From: Arsukibacterium perlucidum DSM 18276
GTDB lineage: Bacteria > Pseudomonadota > Gammaproteobacteria > Enterobacterales > Alteromonadaceae
Assembly: GCF_000382165.1 (NCBI RefSeq)
Contig: NZ_KB907704.1
Coordinates: forward strand, 1 to 64,000
Direction: 5' to 3'
DNA length: 64,000 bases
How positions within the stretch are numbered: position 1 is the first letter of the stretch; each line of letters opens with the position of its first letter. The notes beneath the pieces are model-generated. The model searched no databases. It was not told where the DNA came from and saw only the letters and a list, made by a program, of their open reading frames with translations. Of the stretch, positions 16,287 through 24,128 are shown piece by piece. The translations under genes and the position numbers were made by a program.

Positions 16287-18764
16287 ATGGATAAGCAATT
16301 GTGGCTTAAGGTAGAGCAACTTTACTATCAGGCGACAGAATTAGCTCCTGCTGAGCGCAATAGCTTTATTAAACAACAAAGTAATGGCGATACTGAACTT
16401 TACAATACTTTGCAGCAGTTACTGGCCACTGACGGCCAGACCTTGCAGCTACAGGAAATTTTCGCTGCCGCAGCTGCCAATCTGCTGGCAAGCCAGCAAG
16501 ATTTAACCGGTACTGAGCTTGGCCAGTATAAGTTAGTAAGTCAGCTCGGCCGGGGTGGTATGGGTACCGTGTATCTGGCAGAGCGGGCAGATAAGCAATT
16601 TGAAAAACAGGTAGCGATTAAGGTTATCGGTACTACCCTGGTTAATCCGGTGCTGTTGCATGCCTTTAAAACTGAGCGGCAAATTCTGGCGGATCTGGAG
16701 CATGCGGCCATTTCCCGGCTGCTGGATGGCGGTACTACCAGTGACGGCATGCCTTATCTGGTCATGGAGTATGTTAAAGGTAAGCCAATTGACCAGTATT
16801 GCGCGGCGCGCCTGTTATCGCTAACCGGCCGGCTGCAGTTGTTTGTTAAAGTGATGGCCGCAGTGGCTTTTGCTCATCAGAAAATGGTGGTGCATTGTGA
16901 TCTTAAACCCTCCAATATTTTAATTAACCAGCAAGGCGAGCCTAAATTGCTCGATTTTGGTATCGCCCAACTGCTAAACCGCGCCACCAGCCCGGCAGTA
17001 ACAACGGGGGGCGAGCAGCTTGGTTTAACCCTAAATTATGCCAGCCCGGAGCAAAAGCAGGGTAAAGCACTTTCTACCCTCAGCGACGTGTACGCTTTGG
17101 GATTGGTATTGCAGTTGCTGGTTGGGAAAAGCACCAACAGCGACCTGCAATGGATTATTCAGCGTGCGCTGCAGCAAGAGCCAGCCAACCGTTATCAATC
17201 GGTCACGGCGTTCGCCGATGACATAAAGCGCTTTTTGGGTAAGCGTCCGATCCTGGCCCGGCCCGACAGCTGGTGGTACCGCTGCCAGACGTTTGTCCGG
17301 CGCAATACCGCCAGTAGTATCCTGGCGGCGGTGATTTTGTGTGGTATTACAGCTTTTAGCGCTGCATTCTGGCAACAGGCGCAGCAGGTAAAGCAAGAAC
17401 GGGATATCGCCCGGCTGCAGCGGGATAAAGCGTTAGCAATTACCGACTTTGTTACCAACATGCTGGGAAAAGCTGATCCTAACGAAGCGCAGGGCGCTGA
17501 ACCTAAGGTGCGGGATGTGCTGGATGAAGCCAGTAATCAGTTGGCAGCACAAAATGGTCATGCGCTTAGCCAGCAACCTGAAGTTGCAGCGGCAATTCAC
17601 CGGATTATTGGCCGCACCTACCACTCGCTTGGTTTGTTACCTGCCGCACAGCAACATATGGAACAGGCCCAACAATTAGCAATAAAACATCACTTTACCA
17701 ACACCGAATTGTATTGGCAGATATTAATGACTTTGGCTGATATTTATCAGGATCAATATAAAACAGCTCAGGTTCTGGAATTACGTTACCAGAGTCTGCA
17801 ACTGGCAGAACAGTTGTTTGGCAAAGAGCATAAGCTTACTTTGGGTTCATTAAGTAGCTTAGCCAGTGCTTATCATACTAGCGGCGATTTAATAAAAGCT
17901 GAGCAGATGTGGCTGCGATTGCACCAGGACAGGTTACGGCTGCTGGGCGAGCAACACCCTGATATTGTGCATTCACTGGTACAGCTGGGTATCATTTACC
18001 ATTGGTTGGGGCAATATAGTCAGGCTGAGCAATATTACTTGCAGTGTTTGGCTAAAGCGCAACAGCTTCATGGTTCCAGGCATCCTGCAACACTGCAGTG
18101 CATGAGTACTTTGGGTTCGCTATATGAAGGGAGCGGACAGTATGAAAAAGCCGAACCGCTTATTTTGCAACATATTGCGCTAGCCGAGCAGGTATTGGGA
18201 CCGCTGCATCCTGATACCTTGCGCTCGCAACATAATCTGGCTGACACCTATCGTGGTTTAGGCCGCTATCCGCAGGCAGAAAGCTTGTTCCGGCAGGTAT
18301 TGGCCAATCGCACTGAGGTGCTGGGCAGTGACAATATTGAAACCCTGCAAAGTCAGATGAAACTTGCCCGCTTATTGCGCCAACAACAGCAATTTACTGA
18401 AGCAGAGCAGTTAGTGCTGGATGCCTATAATAAAAAAAAGCAGCAGTTGGGTGAAGCACACCCCGCTACCCTGATAACGGCGCAAATCCTGGCAGATACT
18501 TATCTGGCTCAGCACAAGACCGGGGCAGCGCTGCAGTTATACCAGCAAATTGTTAGCTTGCACGGCGGGGAAGCTGCCCAACATCCTGATGTAATAGATA
18601 CCTGGGCCGGCATGGCCCGGGCCTATTTAGTCCAAAACCAACCAGAGCTAGCCGCTCAGGCTCTGTATCAGGCTGATGCCGTTGCTGCACTGCACCCTCA
18701 GAAAACCAGTGCCAATTTGCAGTATGCTACCAAGGCGTTACAGCAAAAGGGTGTTGTGCCCTGA
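16287..18764 (+). CDS. Ser/Thr protein kinase with C-terminal TPR repeats
   Basis: This 825-residue membrane protein has an N-terminal segment, a Hanks-type kinase domain (about 81-320), a membrane helix (about 327-346) and a long run of TPR repeats (about 385-800) of the kinesin-light-chain type (HPDTLRSQHNLADTYRGLGRYPQAE). Visible kinase residues are glycine loop GRGGMGTVY (88-96), Lys112, HCDLKPSN (203-210) and DFG (223-225). The HRD arginine is Cys204, so it is a non-RD kinase, normally not activated by loop phosphorylation. Divergent from the ECF sigma gene, its probable output. An upstream ATG at 16269 is an alternative start. Confidence 0.9.
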   Translation: MDKQLWLKVEQLYYQATELAPAERNSFIKQQSNGDTELYNTLQQLLATDGQTLQLQEIFAAAAANLLASQQDLTGTELGQYKLVSQLGRGGMGTVYLAERADKQFEKQVAIKVIGTTLVNPVLLHAFKTERQILADLEHAAISRLLDGGTTSDGMPYLVMEYVKGKPIDQYCAARLLSLTGRLQLFVKVMAAVAFAHQKMVVHCDLKPSNILINQQGEPKLLDFGIAQLLNRATSPAVTTGGEQLGLTLNYASPEQKQGKALSTLSDVYALGLVLQLLVGKSTNSDLQWIIQRALQQEPANRYQSVTAFADDIKRFLGKRPILARPDSWWYRCQTFVRRNTASSILAAVILCGITAFSAAFWQQAQQVKQERDIARLQRDKALAITDFVTNMLGKADPNEAQGAEPKVRDVLDEASNQLAAQNGHALSQQPEVAAAIHRIIGRTYHSLGLLPAAQQHMEQAQQLAIKHHFTNTELYWQILMTLADIYQDQYKTAQVLELRYQSLQLAEQLFGKEHKLTLGSLSSLASAYHTSGDLIKAEQMWLRLHQDRLRLLGEQHPDIVHSLVQLGIIYHWLGQYSQAEQYYLQCLAKAQQLHGSRHPATLQCMSTLGSLYEGSGQYEKAEPLILQHIALAEQVLGPLHPDTLRSQHNLADTYRGLGRYPQAESLFRQVLANRTEVLGSDNIETLQSQMKLARLLRQQQQFTEAEQLVLDAYNKKKQQLGEAHPATLITAQILADTYLAQHKTGAALQLYQQIVSLHGGEAAQHPDVIDTWAGMARAYLVQNQPELAAQALYQADAVAALHPQKTSANLQYATKALQQKGVVP

Positions 18765-18818
18765 GCTTAATGTGTAAATATTCCGAATTGGGCAGCTTAT
18801 GTTAATCTTGAATTAGCC

Positions 18819-20210
18819 CTAAGCGGGTGCTTGCGGCAGAATGATCAGCACGTCGAGTCCATGTTGGCTATTGGCGGTAAAGGATATGCTGCCATGGTGC
18901 AGTTCGACAATATGTTTAACAATAGATAAGCCCAGGCCCGCGCCGTCAGTTTGCTGGTGTTGCTGATGGCGGTAAAACCTGTCGCCAAGCCTGCTGATAT
19001 CGGCATTTGTATTGCCGCTGTTACTGATCCGGACCATGATGTTATGGTTGCTTTCCCGGTGGGTCTGGATACTAACCGTACCATCTACCGGAGAGTATTT
19101 GGCGGCGTTATCCAGCACATTACGTAGCACGCTTTGTAATAAGATACTGTCACCATAGATCTGACAACTATCATCCAGCTCCAGCTGCCAGCTTACTTTA
19201 TCCAGCAACTTGATTGGTAACTGCGACAGGCTCTGGTGCAGCAGCGGGGTTAATTGCACCTCTGTATAATCGACTTGTTGCAGATGATCGAGCCGGGCGA
19301 TAGATAACAATTGATTAACCAGATGTGACATGCGCTTGCTGCTTTCAGTAATCGCATCCACGGCTTCAGCCACCTCCAGCGGATCAGTGGCGCTGCTCAG
19401 GTTTTGTGCATGCAATTGTAAGATACTAAGCGGCGTGCGCAACTCATGCGAGGCGTCGGCAATAAAGCGTTTTTCCTGCTGTAGGTAGCGGCTGATCCGC
19501 TGTAGCAGACTGTTTATCGCACTTTGCACAGGCTGCAGTTCGCTCGGCAGCACCAATTGAATTTCATGTAATTGTTTCGGAGTTTTGTTGGCAACCTGCT
19601 GTTGTAACAACTGCAGTGGCCGCAATACCAGTTTGATCACCAGATAAATTAACAGGCTAAGTGGCAGCATCATAAACAAAATAGGCCTGACCTGAGCCTG
19701 AGCAATATGTGCGCCCAATTCTTCGCGAATATCTTCGCGCTGGGCGGTAAAGATCCATAAATCCTGCTCTGGCACAAAGTAGCTGAAGGTTACCCATAAG
19801 GTGTCGTGCTCGGTGATCTCGTGATAGCCGGCCTGCCGTTTCGGGGTTGGAAATTGCAGGGCATTTTCCGATAGCATAATCAGCTTGCCGCCCTGCTGGG
19901 CCTGAAAAGCAATTTTGCCCTCATACTTATGGCCATCGAGCAACCGCTCCTGCTGGGCACTTAGTGTTTCGCCCATTTCAGTAATATGTGGCACTGCGAT
20001 TACCAGTGGTTCGGCATTGGTTTGTTGTAATGGGTTGCTGCTTAGCAACAAACTGATTAATTTAGCGCTGCGAGCCAGTTCGGCATCGTAAATTTCATCC
20101 AGCTCGTGCAACGCATCGTGGTAGGCAACCCAGGCATTTAAGCTTAAGGTGCCAAGCATCAGCAGGTTAATACCCAGCAGCAAATAAAACTTAATACTGT
20201 TAAATGCCAT
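18819..20210 (-). CDS. Sensor histidine kinase, PmrB/QseC-like
   Basis: This 463-residue kinase has two membrane helices (about 8-28 and 176-196), a periplasmic sensor region between them, a HAMP-like linker, the H-box FIADASHELRTPLSIL with His255, and an ATPase domain with N, G1 (GAGLGLSIVKHIVELH) and G2 motifs. It overlaps the response-regulator gene by 11 bases and lies at the end of the dgkA-PAP2-eptA-regulator-kinase run. The gene order matches PmrA/PmrB-type control of lipid A modification. The signal (Fe3+, cationic peptides, low pH in known PmrB) is not deducible here. Confidence 0.88.
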   Translation of the reverse strand: MAFNSIKFYLLLGINLLMLGTLSLNAWVAYHDALHELDEIYDAELARSAKLISLLLSSNPLQQTNAEPLVIAVPHITEMGETLSAQQERLLDGHKYEGKIAFQAQQGGKLIMLSENALQFPTPKRQAGYHEITEHDTLWVTFSYFVPEQDLWIFTAQREDIREELGAHIAQAQVRPILFMMLPLSLLIYLVIKLVLRPLQLLQQQVANKTPKQLHEIQLVLPSELQPVQSAINSLLQRISRYLQQEKRFIADASHELRTPLSILQLHAQNLSSATDPLEVAEAVDAITESSKRMSHLVNQLLSIARLDHLQQVDYTEVQLTPLLHQSLSQLPIKLLDKVSWQLELDDSCQIYGDSILLQSVLRNVLDNAAKYSPVDGTVSIQTHRESNHNIMVRISNSGNTNADISRLGDRFYRHQQHQQTDGAGLGLSIVKHIVELHHGSISFTANSQHGLDVLIILPQAPA

Positions 20211-20868
20211 ACTGGGTTACCAGCATATAACCGACGCCACGCACCGTTTTAATTACATCGGCTGAGAGTTTTTTGCGCAAATTATGAATATGCACCTCAA
20301 TAGCGTTACTTTCATTGTCACCATCCCAACCGTAGCTTAGCTCTTCCAGTTGCTGACGCGATAAAATCCGATCTGGCTTTAGCATAAATTCTTTCAGCAG
20401 CATAAATTCGCGGCGGGTCAGGCTGACATCCTGCTGCTGAAACTGACAATGGTGGTTTTGCAGGTTCAGGCTGATGCCGGCCAGCTGCAGCTTGTCATCT
20501 GTGCGTTGTTGCTGGCGCCGGCATAATACTCTGATCCGAGCCTCCAATTCCAAGACGTCTATGGGTTTAACCAGATAATCATCAGCGCCACTGTTCAGGG
20601 CGGTAAGTTTGGTTTCAAGCTGGCTTTGGGCGGTCAGTACCAGAATTGGCATGGTTACGCCACTGTGGCGTAGCTGGCGGATAATATCCAGCGCAAAACC
20701 ATCCGGCAGCCCCAAATCCAGAATCATTAAGCCAAAACCGCTGTCCTCTGCTGCCAGCAGCGCTTGCTTACCCGTTGTGCACAGTTCCGGCTGATAGCCC
20801 ATCCGCTTTAAACGGGTGATCATGCCCTGAGCCAGTAATTCATCATCTTCAACTAATAAAATACGCAT
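20200..20868 (-). CDS. OmpR-family response regulator, PmrA-like
   Basis: This 222-residue regulator has a receiver domain with phospho-acceptor Asp51 (LMILDLGLPDG), acidic pocket EDD (7-9), Lys101-type KP in DDYLVKPID, and a C-terminal winged helix (SLTRREFMLLKEFM, then NAIEVHIHNLRKKL, VRGVGYML). The family covers PmrA, QseB and BasR. PmrA-type regulators bind direct repeats YTTAAK-N5-YTTAAK; five such boxes lie in this window (see the regulatory entries), including two at the lipid A genes just upstream. Specific binding is inferred. Ninety-nine bases separate it from eptA. Confidence 0.87.
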   Translation of the reverse strand: MRILLVEDDELLAQGMITRLKRMGYQPELCTTGKQALLAAEDSGFGLMILDLGLPDGFALDIIRQLRHSGVTMPILVLTAQSQLETKLTALNSGADDYLVKPIDVLELEARIRVLCRRQQQRTDDKLQLAGISLNLQNHHCQFQQQDVSLTRREFMLLKEFMLKPDRILSRQQLEELSYGWDGDNESNAIEVHIHNLRKKLSADVIKTVRGVGYMLVTQYGI

Positions 20869-20967
20869 TATATTACTCTGATTGGCAAAAGAGCTTAATT
20901 AAGTTCTGTACCCAGACTATAAGTGATCTGGACTGAAAATGTTTAGCTTGCGTTTATCTGACTATTT

Positions 20968-22611
20968 TTATGATGCGTTGCTGCATCCCCAGAGTAAATT
21001 AAGTTCAGTTCTGGCTTGTGATGTGTTAACCGCAAAAAGTGCCAACATGGTGTCAAAAATATGGTCATGGCTGACATTATCTTTTTGCGTTATACAATCA
21101 GGATTGGCCTTCAGACGCTGCTGCAGGTTGTCAGATAGCCAAAAAAACAAAGGGACCTGAGTCTGGGCGCTTGGCGCCATCCAATAAGGCAAACCATGTA
21201 AATAGACCCCCTTTTCACCCAGTGATTCGCCATGATCCGATAAATAGACCAAAGCGGTGTCATATTCGCTACTATAAGTATCCAGCAAGCTGATGGTTTC
21301 ATCCAACAGCAAATCGGTGCTGACAATAGCATTATCATAAGCATTGATAATCTGGTTGCTGTCGCATTCGTTTAGCAGATTAGTCCGGCACTCTGGCATA
21401 AACACCTTGTGCTCCGGCAAACTGCGTTTGTAGTATTCCGGCCCGTGATTGCCTTGCTGATGCAGCACCAGCAGAACAGACTGTTGTGCGTTATTCTGTT
21501 GCGGGATGCGCTGCTTAAGACCATGCAACAGGGCCAAATCCGGGCAACTACCATCAGCACAATGATAACGGCTGTCAGCAGCAAACTGGTTATCCTGCTC
21601 GACCCTGTTACACATGGTTTTGCAGCCAGAATTATTGTTTCGCCAATAAACTTTTATTCCGGCACGCTGCAGCACATCAAGAAAATTGTCAGAGTTTTTA
21701 GCAATATCTTCGTCATACTTATCTTTAGTCAAATGACTGAACAAGCAGGGTACAGACAGCGCTGTGGCTGTACCACAAGCACTGATTGCGCCTAAATTAA
21801 TCAGCTGACGTTTGGCCAGCCTGGGGGTAGTGTTACGGGCATAACCATTAATACCAAGGTGATCAGCGCGCACGGTTTCACCCAGTACAAAAATAACAAG
21901 TCTGGGTTTGCTGCCAGCGGCCAGTTGTTGAGTTGCATCAGTAGCATATGGCTCATAACTACGCGCTGACACAGCGTTTAAACTTAATAGGCCGGCGGTT
22001 GCGGTTAGTGCGCTAAGTGGTAAAGTTTGATGCTTAATAAAACGATGTGCACGAAAAATGCTGGCATAACTTTGATACTGAGTCGCTATTAATATCAGCA
22101 TGATAGTTAATGTTGTCACCAGCGATAGGCTGTACCACAGCATTTTCCTGGTTTTTCTGACATAGGCTACCGGCGCTTTGCTCAGGATAGTGACAGGTAG
22201 CAGCAGATATACCAAAAAATAGGGGATCATTTGCACGCTTAACAAACCCTGTACTTCACTGGCATCCGTCTCCAGTGCGTTAAGTAGCATGTTTTTATCG
22301 ATCAGTGCGCCATAGTTCAGCATAAAATACTGACAACCGGCACTGATGCTAATCAGCAATGAAAGCCAGAGTTTCTGGCCTTTGCCAAGACCACCCAGTT
22401 GGCATAACAACAGGTTGAGCATAAATAGCAATACTGCCATTCTGACAAAGACCCGGTACCCGCCAATTTGTGCCATGCTGCTAAACAGCGCCTGGTTGTA
22501 ACCTGCTGTCAGCAGTAACGCACATATTACCGTTAGCTGCCAGGGATCTAACTGCGATATCCTGCTGCGTATATTGCCAAATACTGGATATGTCCCAGGG
22601 AGTAGTTGCAT
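20968..22611 (-). CDS. eptA: Lipid A phosphoethanolamine transferase
   Basis: This 547-residue inner-membrane enzyme transfers phosphoethanolamine from phosphatidylethanolamine to lipid A phosphates, lowering negative charge and polymyxin binding. Five helices span about 25-215; the periplasmic alkaline-phosphatase-like domain follows. Visible are the zinc ligand Glu245 in GETVRAD, the nucleophile Thr283 in CGTATALSVPC, paired cysteines (for example CKTMC), and the zinc site SDHGESLGEKG. Length and motifs match EptA/MCR enzymes. It belongs to the intrinsic EptA type by context, beside dgkA and a PAP2 phosphatase. A PmrA-type box lies 51 nt upstream. Confidence 0.93.
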   Translation of the reverse strand: MQLLPGTYPVFGNIRSRISQLDPWQLTVICALLLTAGYNQALFSSMAQIGGYRVFVRMAVLLFMLNLLLCQLGGLGKGQKLWLSLLISISAGCQYFMLNYGALIDKNMLLNALETDASEVQGLLSVQMIPYFLVYLLLPVTILSKAPVAYVRKTRKMLWYSLSLVTTLTIMLILIATQYQSYASIFRAHRFIKHQTLPLSALTATAGLLSLNAVSARSYEPYATDATQQLAAGSKPRLVIFVLGETVRADHLGINGYARNTTPRLAKRQLINLGAISACGTATALSVPCLFSHLTKDKYDEDIAKNSDNFLDVLQRAGIKVYWRNNNSGCKTMCNRVEQDNQFAADSRYHCADGSCPDLALLHGLKQRIPQQNNAQQSVLLVLHQQGNHGPEYYKRSLPEHKVFMPECRTNLLNECDSNQIINAYDNAIVSTDLLLDETISLLDTYSSEYDTALVYLSDHGESLGEKGVYLHGLPYWMAPSAQTQVPLFFWLSDNLQQRLKANPDCITQKDNVSHDHIFDTMLALFAVNTSQARTELNLLWGCSNAS

Positions 22612-22662
22612 CGCTAAAAGCCCTTTATCCGTTAACTTACAAGGCTAGTTTGGCAATAGGGT

Positions 22663-22679
22663 CTTAAGAGCGGCTTAAA
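22663..22679 (-). promoter_or_regulatory. PmrA-type box upstream of eptA
   Basis: On the reverse strand this reads TTTAAG-CCGCT-CTTAAG, a perfect YTTAAK-N5-YTTAAK direct repeat. It ends 51 nt before the eptA start, lying between the PAP2 stop and eptA, so eptA can be transcribed from its own regulated promoter. Confidence 0.75.
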
Positions 22680-22680
22680 T

Positions 22681-23385
22681 TCAACCAGAGGTTGCAACAG
22701 ATTTCGATTGAGGGAAAACGACAGCAAAACATATTCTGGCACTGGTAAGGCAAATAAATAGTGTGGTTATGTCATGTGACATAAAGTGTGCGCCGCGCAG
22801 CTGCTGCGTCAAGCCCAGAATGAAACCCGCTGTCAGACCAACAGCTAAACCCAGCAAGCGATACTCAGCCTTGCAACATTTGAAAAAATAATACAACGCC
22901 ACCCAGGCGTAACCGACGCTGGCATGTCCGGCCGGAAAGCACTGGCTGTAAGGTAAATAGGAAGGACGATTCTGCAGCAGGTGAAAGTAAGGCTCGTTAC
23001 CACCAAAGAGCGACAGGCTCCAGGGACAGGCGACGTTTGATATTGCCTTAAAGTATGCCACTAATGTGAATGAGCAGATAAGTGATAAACACAGTGCCAG
23101 AAAAGCTTTGCTAAGTTGGGGCTGGGTTTTATTTATAACCTGAAAATAAGCGGTAATGAGCAAAATCGCTAGTGCCAGCACATAATTAAGCTTACGTGCT
23201 CCGATATGCAGCAACTGTTCTGTTACCCAGTAGTCTTTTAACGCCCAGGTATAGCCCTCGAGGGCGTAAAATTTAGTCGCCAGCCAGATATCAATCCCGC
23301 CAACATCCAGCAGTAACATAAGAATACAATAACCGCTTGTCAGGGCGAACAGTGATTTACTGACCAGAAATTGGCGCATTACCAC
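22681..23385 (-). CDS. PAP2-family membrane phosphatase
   Basis: This 234-residue protein has about six membrane helices and the PAP2 core: a divergent first motif, then FPAGHASVGYAW (second motif with catalytic His) and LRGAHFMSHD (third motif, R-x5-H-x3-D). It resembles phosphatases acting on lipid phosphates or lipid A 1-phosphate. It sits between dgkA, which it overlaps by seven bases, and eptA, suggesting a part in lipid head-group turnover during lipid A modification. Whether it dephosphorylates lipid A, undecaprenyl diphosphate or phosphatidic acid cannot be told. Confidence 0.85.
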   Translation of the reverse strand: MVMRQFLVSKSLFALTSGYCILMLLLDVGGIDIWLATKFYALEGYTWALKDYWVTEQLLHIGARKLNYVLALAILLITAYFQVINKTQPQLSKAFLALCLSLICSFTLVAYFKAISNVACPWSLSLFGGNEPYFHLLQNRPSYLPYSQCFPAGHASVGYAWVALYYFFKCCKAEYRLLGLAVGLTAGFILGLTQQLRGAHFMSHDITTLFICLTSARICFAVVFPQSKSVATSG

Positions 23386-23735
23386 AAAATTATGCCCCAG
23401 ACACAGGCGGCATTAATTAAGCTGAATAACACGGCGGCTGAAGCAATATCTTTGGCCTTGCCACTTAACGGATGAAAATCAGCGCCCACTCTGTCAACTA
23501 CCACTTCGACAGCAGTGTTTAACAATTCAACAATAAACACAAAAAAGACAGAGAACACCAATAATGCGCGCTCTGCAGCAGGTGCGTCTGCCAGCATTGC
23601 CACCGGCAATAGGACTAGCATCGCAAATACTTCTTGCCTTAAGGCCGCCTCGCTATGTAAACCGGCTTTTAGTCCCTTCCAGGAATACTTACTGGCAAAC
23701 CACAACCGGCTAAGCCCCTTTGCTTCAGATTTCAT
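23379..23735 (-). CDS. dgkA: Diacylglycerol kinase
   Basis: This 118-residue protein with three membrane helices carries the family signature ELLNTAVEVVVDRVG and AKDIASAAVLF. DgkA phosphorylates diacylglycerol left over when phosphatidylethanolamine donates its head group, exactly the by-product of EptA. The dgkA-PAP2-eptA order therefore makes biochemical sense. A PmrA-type box lies 46 nt upstream of the start. Confidence 0.93.
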   Translation of the reverse strand: MKSEAKGLSRLWFASKYSWKGLKAGLHSEAALRQEVFAMLVLLPVAMLADAPAAERALLVFSVFFVFIVELLNTAVEVVVDRVGADFHPLSGKAKDIASAAVLFSLINAACVWGIILW

Positions 23736-23781
23736 TACTTACTCCAACTGATTGTTTGCACAATAAGTTTAGCTTAAACAG

Positions 23782-23798
23782 CTTAAGCATTTATTAAG
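23782..23798 (-). promoter_or_regulatory. PmrA-type box upstream of dgkA
   Basis: The reverse strand reads CTTAAT-AAATG-CTTAAG, a perfect YTTAAK-N5-YTTAAK repeat 46 nt before the dgkA start. A third half-site, TTTAAG, follows three bases later (23773-23778). Confidence 0.75.
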
Positions 23799-23813
23799 GT
23801 GAAATCTAACTGT

Positions 23814-24128
23814 TTAAAGGTGACCACTGTCGAGTATCGGAGTGACATAGTAGCGAATGCCTTTGTCGCCGGGTTTGCAGGAACGGCATTGCCGTAGCTG
23901 TGTAATAACCTGCTGGCGCAGGCCGGCATCGACAATCACTTCTAAACGGAACATATGCCGGTATCCGACTACCTGTTCTAATTTATCAAACTGGCTATTC
24001 TCGCGACTATGGCCGTCTATAGGAACAATCGAAAAACCGCTTAAGTTATCCAGTTCCAGTAAAGTATCGACCACTGCATCGCGTAGCTCGAGTGGAAAAA
24101 AAGCGTGCAGAACTTCAAGATTTTTCAT
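23814..24128 (-). CDS. DUF3240 family protein
   Basis: This 104-residue protein (FPLELRDAVVDTLLEL, FSIVPIDGHSRENSQF, VGYRHMFRLEVIVD) matches the DUF3240 family, a ferredoxin-like fold related to PII/CutA-type sensors and typically encoded at the end of heavy-metal RND operons. It overlaps the RND gene by 14 bases. A role in tuning the pump by sensing metal is inferred from this constant linkage. Cys-x2-Cys (CRSC) near the C-terminus might bind metal. Confidence 0.82.
   Translation of the reverse strand: MKNLEVLHAFFPLELRDAVVDTLLELDNLSGFSIVPIDGHSRENSQFDKLEQVVGYRHMFRLEVIVDAGLRQQVITQLRQCRSCKPGDKGIRYYVTPILDSGHL

Noticed and set aside
20895-20904. CTTAATTAAG palindrome upstream of the PmrA-like regulator
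   Set aside because: Overlapping half-sites in inverted, not direct, order; no second half-site at the right distance.
20968-22611. Plasmid-type mcr colistin-resistance gene
   Set aside because: The gene lies in a chromosomal-looking dgkA-PAP2-eptA-pmrAB arrangement with no mobile elements beside it; intrinsic eptA fits better.
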